A DNA stretch of 56,052 bases, taken from Monocercomonoides exilis (Eukaryota; Preaxostyla; Oxymonadida; Polymastigidae). The stretch is from contig LSRY02000050.1 in the NCBI GenBank assembly GCA_001643675.2, positions 602,501-658,552 of the forward strand, in the 5' to 3' direction. Position 1 is the first letter of the stretch. Each line of letters begins with the position of its first letter. Under the pieces are notes generated by a model. It was not told the origin of the DNA. It made no database searches and worked only from the letters and a program-made list of their open reading frames with translations. The position numbers and the translations under genes were made by a program. Shown in pieces: positions 52,927 through 56,052 of the stretch.

Positions 52927-55900
52927 TTAGGTTAGGGTTAGGGTTCAAACTAGGTTAGGTTAGGGTTAGGGTTAGGGTTAGGGTTAGGGTTAGGGTTAGG
53001 GTTAGGTTAGGGTTAGGTTAGGGTTAGGGTTAGGGTTAGGGTTAGGGTTAGGGTTAGGGTTAGGGTTAGGGTTAGGGTTAGGGTTAGGGTTAGGGTTAGG
53101 GTTAGGGTTAGGGTTAGGGTTAGGGTTAGGGTTAGGTTAGGGTTAGGGTTAGGGTTAGGGTTAGGGTTAGGTTAGGTTAGGTTAGGGTTAGGTTAGGGTT
53201 AGGGTTAGGGTTAGGGTTAGGGTTAGGGTTAGGGTTAGGGTTAGGGTTAGGGTTAGGTTAGGGTTAGGGTTAGGGTTAGGGTTAGGGTTAGGGTTAGGGT
53301 TAGGGTTAGGGTTAGGGTTAGGGTTAGGGTTAGGGTTAGGTTAGGGTTAGGGTTAGGGTTAGGGTTAGGGTTAGGGTTAGGGTTAGGGTTAGGGTTAGGG
53401 TTAGGGTTAGGGTTAGGGTTAGGGTTAGGGTTAGGTTAGGGTTAGGGTTAGGGTTAGGGTTAGGGTTAGGGTTAGGGTTAGGGTTAGGGTTAGGGTTAGG
53501 GTTAGGGTTAGGGTTAGGGTTAGGGTTAGGTTAGGGTTCAAACTAGGTTAGGGTTCAAACTAGGTTAGGGGTTAGGTTAGGTTAGGGTTAGGGTTAGGGT
53601 TAGGGTTAGGGTTAGGGTTAGGGTTAGGGTTAGGGTTAGGGTTAGGGTTAGGGTTAGGGTTAGGGTTAGGGTTAGGGTTAGGGTTAGGTTAGGGTTAGGG
53701 TTAGGGTTAGGGTTAGGTTAGGGTTAGGGTTAGGGTTAGGGTTAGGGTTAGGGTTAGGGTTAGGGTTAGGGTTAGGGTTAGGGTTAGGGTTAGGGTTAGG
53801 GTTAGGGTTAGGGTTAGGGTTAGGGTTAGGGTTAGGGTTAGGGTTAGGGTTCAAACTAGGTTAGGGTTAGGGTTAGGGTTAGGTTAGGGTTAGGTTAGGG
53901 TTAGGTTAGGGTTAGGGTTAGGGTTAGGGTTAGGGTTAGGGTTAGGGTTAGGGTTAGGGTTAGGGTTAGGGTTAGGGTTAGGGTTAGGGTTAGGGTTAGG
54001 GGTTAGGGTTAGGGTTAGGGTTAGGGTTAGGGTTAGGGTTAGGGTTAGGGTTAGGGGTTAGGGTTAGGGTTAGGGTTAGGGTTAGGGTTAGGGTTAGGGT
54101 TAGGGTTAGGGTTAGGGTTAGGGTTAGGGTTAGGGTTAGGGTTAGGGTTAGGGTTAGGGTTAGGGTTAGGGTTAGGGTTAGGGTTAGGGTTAGGGTTAGG
54201 GTTAGGGTTAGGGTTAGGGTTAGGGTTAGGGTTAGGGTTAGGGTTAGGGTTAGGGTTAGGGTTAGGGTTAGGGTTAGGGTTAGGTTAGGGTTAGGGTTAG
54301 GGTTAGGTTAGGGTTAGGGTTAGGGTTAGGGTTAGGGTTAGGGTTAGGGTTAGGGTTAGGGTTAGGGTTAGGGTTAGGGTTAGGGTTAGGGTTAGGGTTA
54401 GGTTAGGGTTAGGGTTAGGGTTAGGGTTAGGGTTAGGGTTAGGGTTAGGGTTAGGGTTAGGGTTAGGGTTAGGGTTAGGGTTAGGGTTAGGGGTTAGGGT
54501 TAGGGTTAGGGTTCAAACTAGGTTAGGGTTAGGGTTAGGGTTAGGGTTAGGGTTAGGGTTAGGGTTAGGGTTAGGTTAGGGTTAGGTTAGGGTTAGGGTT
54601 AGGGTTAGGGTTAGGGTTAGGGTTAGGGTTAGGGTTAGGGTTAGGGTTAGGGTTAGGGTTAGGGTTAGGGTTAGGGTTAGGGTTAGGGTTAGGGTTAGGG
54701 GTTAGGGTTAGGGTTAGGGTTAGGGTTAGGGTTAGGGTTAGGGTTAGGGTTAGGGTTAGGGTTAGGGTTAGGTTAGGGTTAGGGTTAGGGTTAGGGTTAG
54801 GGTTAGGGTTAGGGTTAGGGTTAGGGTTAGGGTTAGGGTTAGGGTTAGGGTTAGGGTTAGGGTTAGGGTTAGGGTTAGGGTTAGGGTTAGGGTTAGGGTT
54901 AGGGTTAGGGTTAGGGTTAGGGTTAGGTTAGGGTTAGGGTTAGGGTTAGGGTTAGGGTTAGGGTTAGGGTTAGGGTTAGGGTTAGGGGTTAGGGTTAGGG
55001 TTAGGGTTAGGGTTAGGGTTAGGGGTTAGGGTTAGGTTAGGGTTAGGGTTAGGGTTAGGGTTAGGGTTAGGGTTAGGGGTTAGGGTTAGGGTTAGGGTTA
55101 GGGTTAGGGTTAGGGTTAGGGTTAGGGGTTAGGGTTAGGGTTAGGGTTAGGGTTAGGGGTTAGGGTTAGGGTTAGGGTTAGGGTTAGGGTTAGGGTTAGG
55201 GTTAGGGTTAGGGTTAGGGTTAGGGTTAGGGTTAGGGTTAGGGTTAGGGTTAGGGTTAGGGTTAGGGTTAGGGTTAGGGTTAGGGTTAGGGTTAGGGTTA
55301 GGGTTAGGGTTAGGGTTAGGGTTAGGGTTAGGGTTCAGGTTAGGTTAGGGTTAGGGTTAGGGTTAGGGTTAGGGTTAGGGTTAGGGTTAGGGTTAGGGGT
55401 TAGGGTTAGGGTTAGGGTTAGGGTTAGGGTTAGGGTTAGGGTTAGGGTTAGGGTTTAGCTTTAGGGTTAGGGTTAGGGTCAGGGTCTTAGGGTTAGGTTA
55501 GGGTTAGGGTTAGGGTTAGGGTTAGGGTTAGGGTTAGGGTTAGGGTTAGGGTTAGGGTTAGGGTTAGGGTTAGGGGTTAGGGTTAGGTTAGGGTTAGGGT
55601 TAGGGTTAGGGTTAGGGTTAGGGTTAGGGTTAGGGTTAGGGTTAGGGTTAGGGTTAGGGTTAGGGTTAGGGTTAGGGTTAGGGTTAGGGTTAGGGTTAGG
55701 GTTAGGTTAGGGTTAGGGTTAGGGTTAGGGTTAGGGTTAGGGTTAGGGTTAGGTTAGGGTTAGGGTTAGGGTTAGGGTTAGGTTAGGGTTAGGGTTAGGG
55801 TTAGGGTTAGGGTTAGGGTGCAGGTTAGGGTTAGGGTTAGGGTTAGGGTTAGGTTAGGGTTAGGTTAGGGTTAGGTTAGGGTTAGGGTTAGGGTTAGGGT

Positions 55901-56052
55901 TAGGGTTAGGGTTGGGGATTGGGATTAGGTTAGGTTAGGGTTAGGAGTTAGGGTTAGGAGTTGGTTAGGAGTTAGGTTAGGTTAGGGTTAGGTTAGGGTT
56001 AGGGTTAGGGTTAGGGTTAGAGGGTTAGGGTTAGGGTTAGGTTAGGTTAGAA
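52927..56052 (+). repeat. Telomere, TTAGGG array with variants
   Basis: About 3.1 kb of TTAGGG with interspersed TTAGG and TTAGGGG variants. The G-rich strand runs 5' to 3' toward the right edge, as expected for a right chromosome end. A TTCAAACTAGG variant unit is embedded at 52944, 53537, 53554, 53850 and 54512. Irregular units appear near 55334, 55456-55490 and in the last 150 bases (GGGATTGGGATTAGG, TTAGGAG), which may reflect sequencing error at the contig tip. The main unit is the ancestral eukaryotic telomere repeat. Confidence 0.97.

Noticed and set aside
1-56052. CRISPR array, bacterial operon or riboswitch
   Set aside because: Telomere, introns and eukaryotic retroelements exclude a prokaryotic source; the regular repeats are minisatellites or protein-coding repeats without spacers.
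1-56052. tRNA or rRNA genes
   Set aside because: No stretch was recognised with the conserved boxes or cloverleaf; a covariance-model scan would be needed to be sure.

Overview
This window looks like the right-hand end of a chromosome from an AT-rich unicellular eukaryote. It ends in about 3.1 kb of TTAGGG-type telomere repeat with the G-rich strand running toward the right edge. Genes are split by very short introns (58-68 nt where both ends can be placed). Much of the DNA is mobile elements, minisatellites, low-complexity Ser/Glu tracts and decayed coding sequence. The combination of DIRS-like retroelements, 30-residue ankyrin-like repeats with a PPEWMRH core, and a three-exon unknown family present twice reminds me of oxymonad (Preaxostyla) genomes. 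That placement is inference from memory, not from a search.

Layout. 1-4840: a DIRS-like tyrosine-recombinase retrotransposon, truncated by the window edge, with three overlapping reading frames and a repeat-built right end. 5.5-7.0 kb (-) and 11.8-13.3 kb (+): two paralogous three-exon genes of unknown function. 7.4-9.1 kb: weak degenerate coding signal. 10.1-11.1 kb: a Ser-rich ORF and one copy of a dispersed repeat whose partner lies at 39.2 kb. 14.4 kb: fragment of an IS5/Harbinger-like transposase. 16.1-23.6 kb: a very long former or recoded reading frame interrupted by about 20 stop codons but only four frame changes. 23.7-26.8 kb (-): a DDE-type transposase-like gene with a seven-copy 93-bp minisatellite and a dense run of perfect hairpins in its catalytic part. 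29.9-30.5 kb (-): a two-exon helical gene. 30.8-34.6 kb: a large secreted/membrane-anchored surface protein of three homologous modules. 36.4-38.5 kb: a broken coding region and a Ser-rich ORF. 40.1-45.1 kb: a giant ankyrin-like repeat protein grown by recent internal duplication. 46.4-50.4 kb: a Crypton-like tyrosine recombinase/Myb-domain gene broken by a nonsense codon and by a 450-bp Tc1/mariner-type MITE. 50.4-52.9 kb: gene-free subtelomere. 52.9-56.05 kb: telomere.

No operon logic applies. The unifying theme is subtelomeric: expansion families, transposons inserted into one another, tandem and dispersed duplication, and decayed genes. The strongest unexplained signals are the tandem hairpins inside the transposase exon, the reading frames that persist through all three stop codons at several loci, and the MITE whose removal rejoins an open frame. 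The long low-stop ORFs (ankyrin-like gene, surface protein) use only CAA/CAG for Gln and only TGG for Trp, so a simple genome-wide genetic-code change is unlikely.
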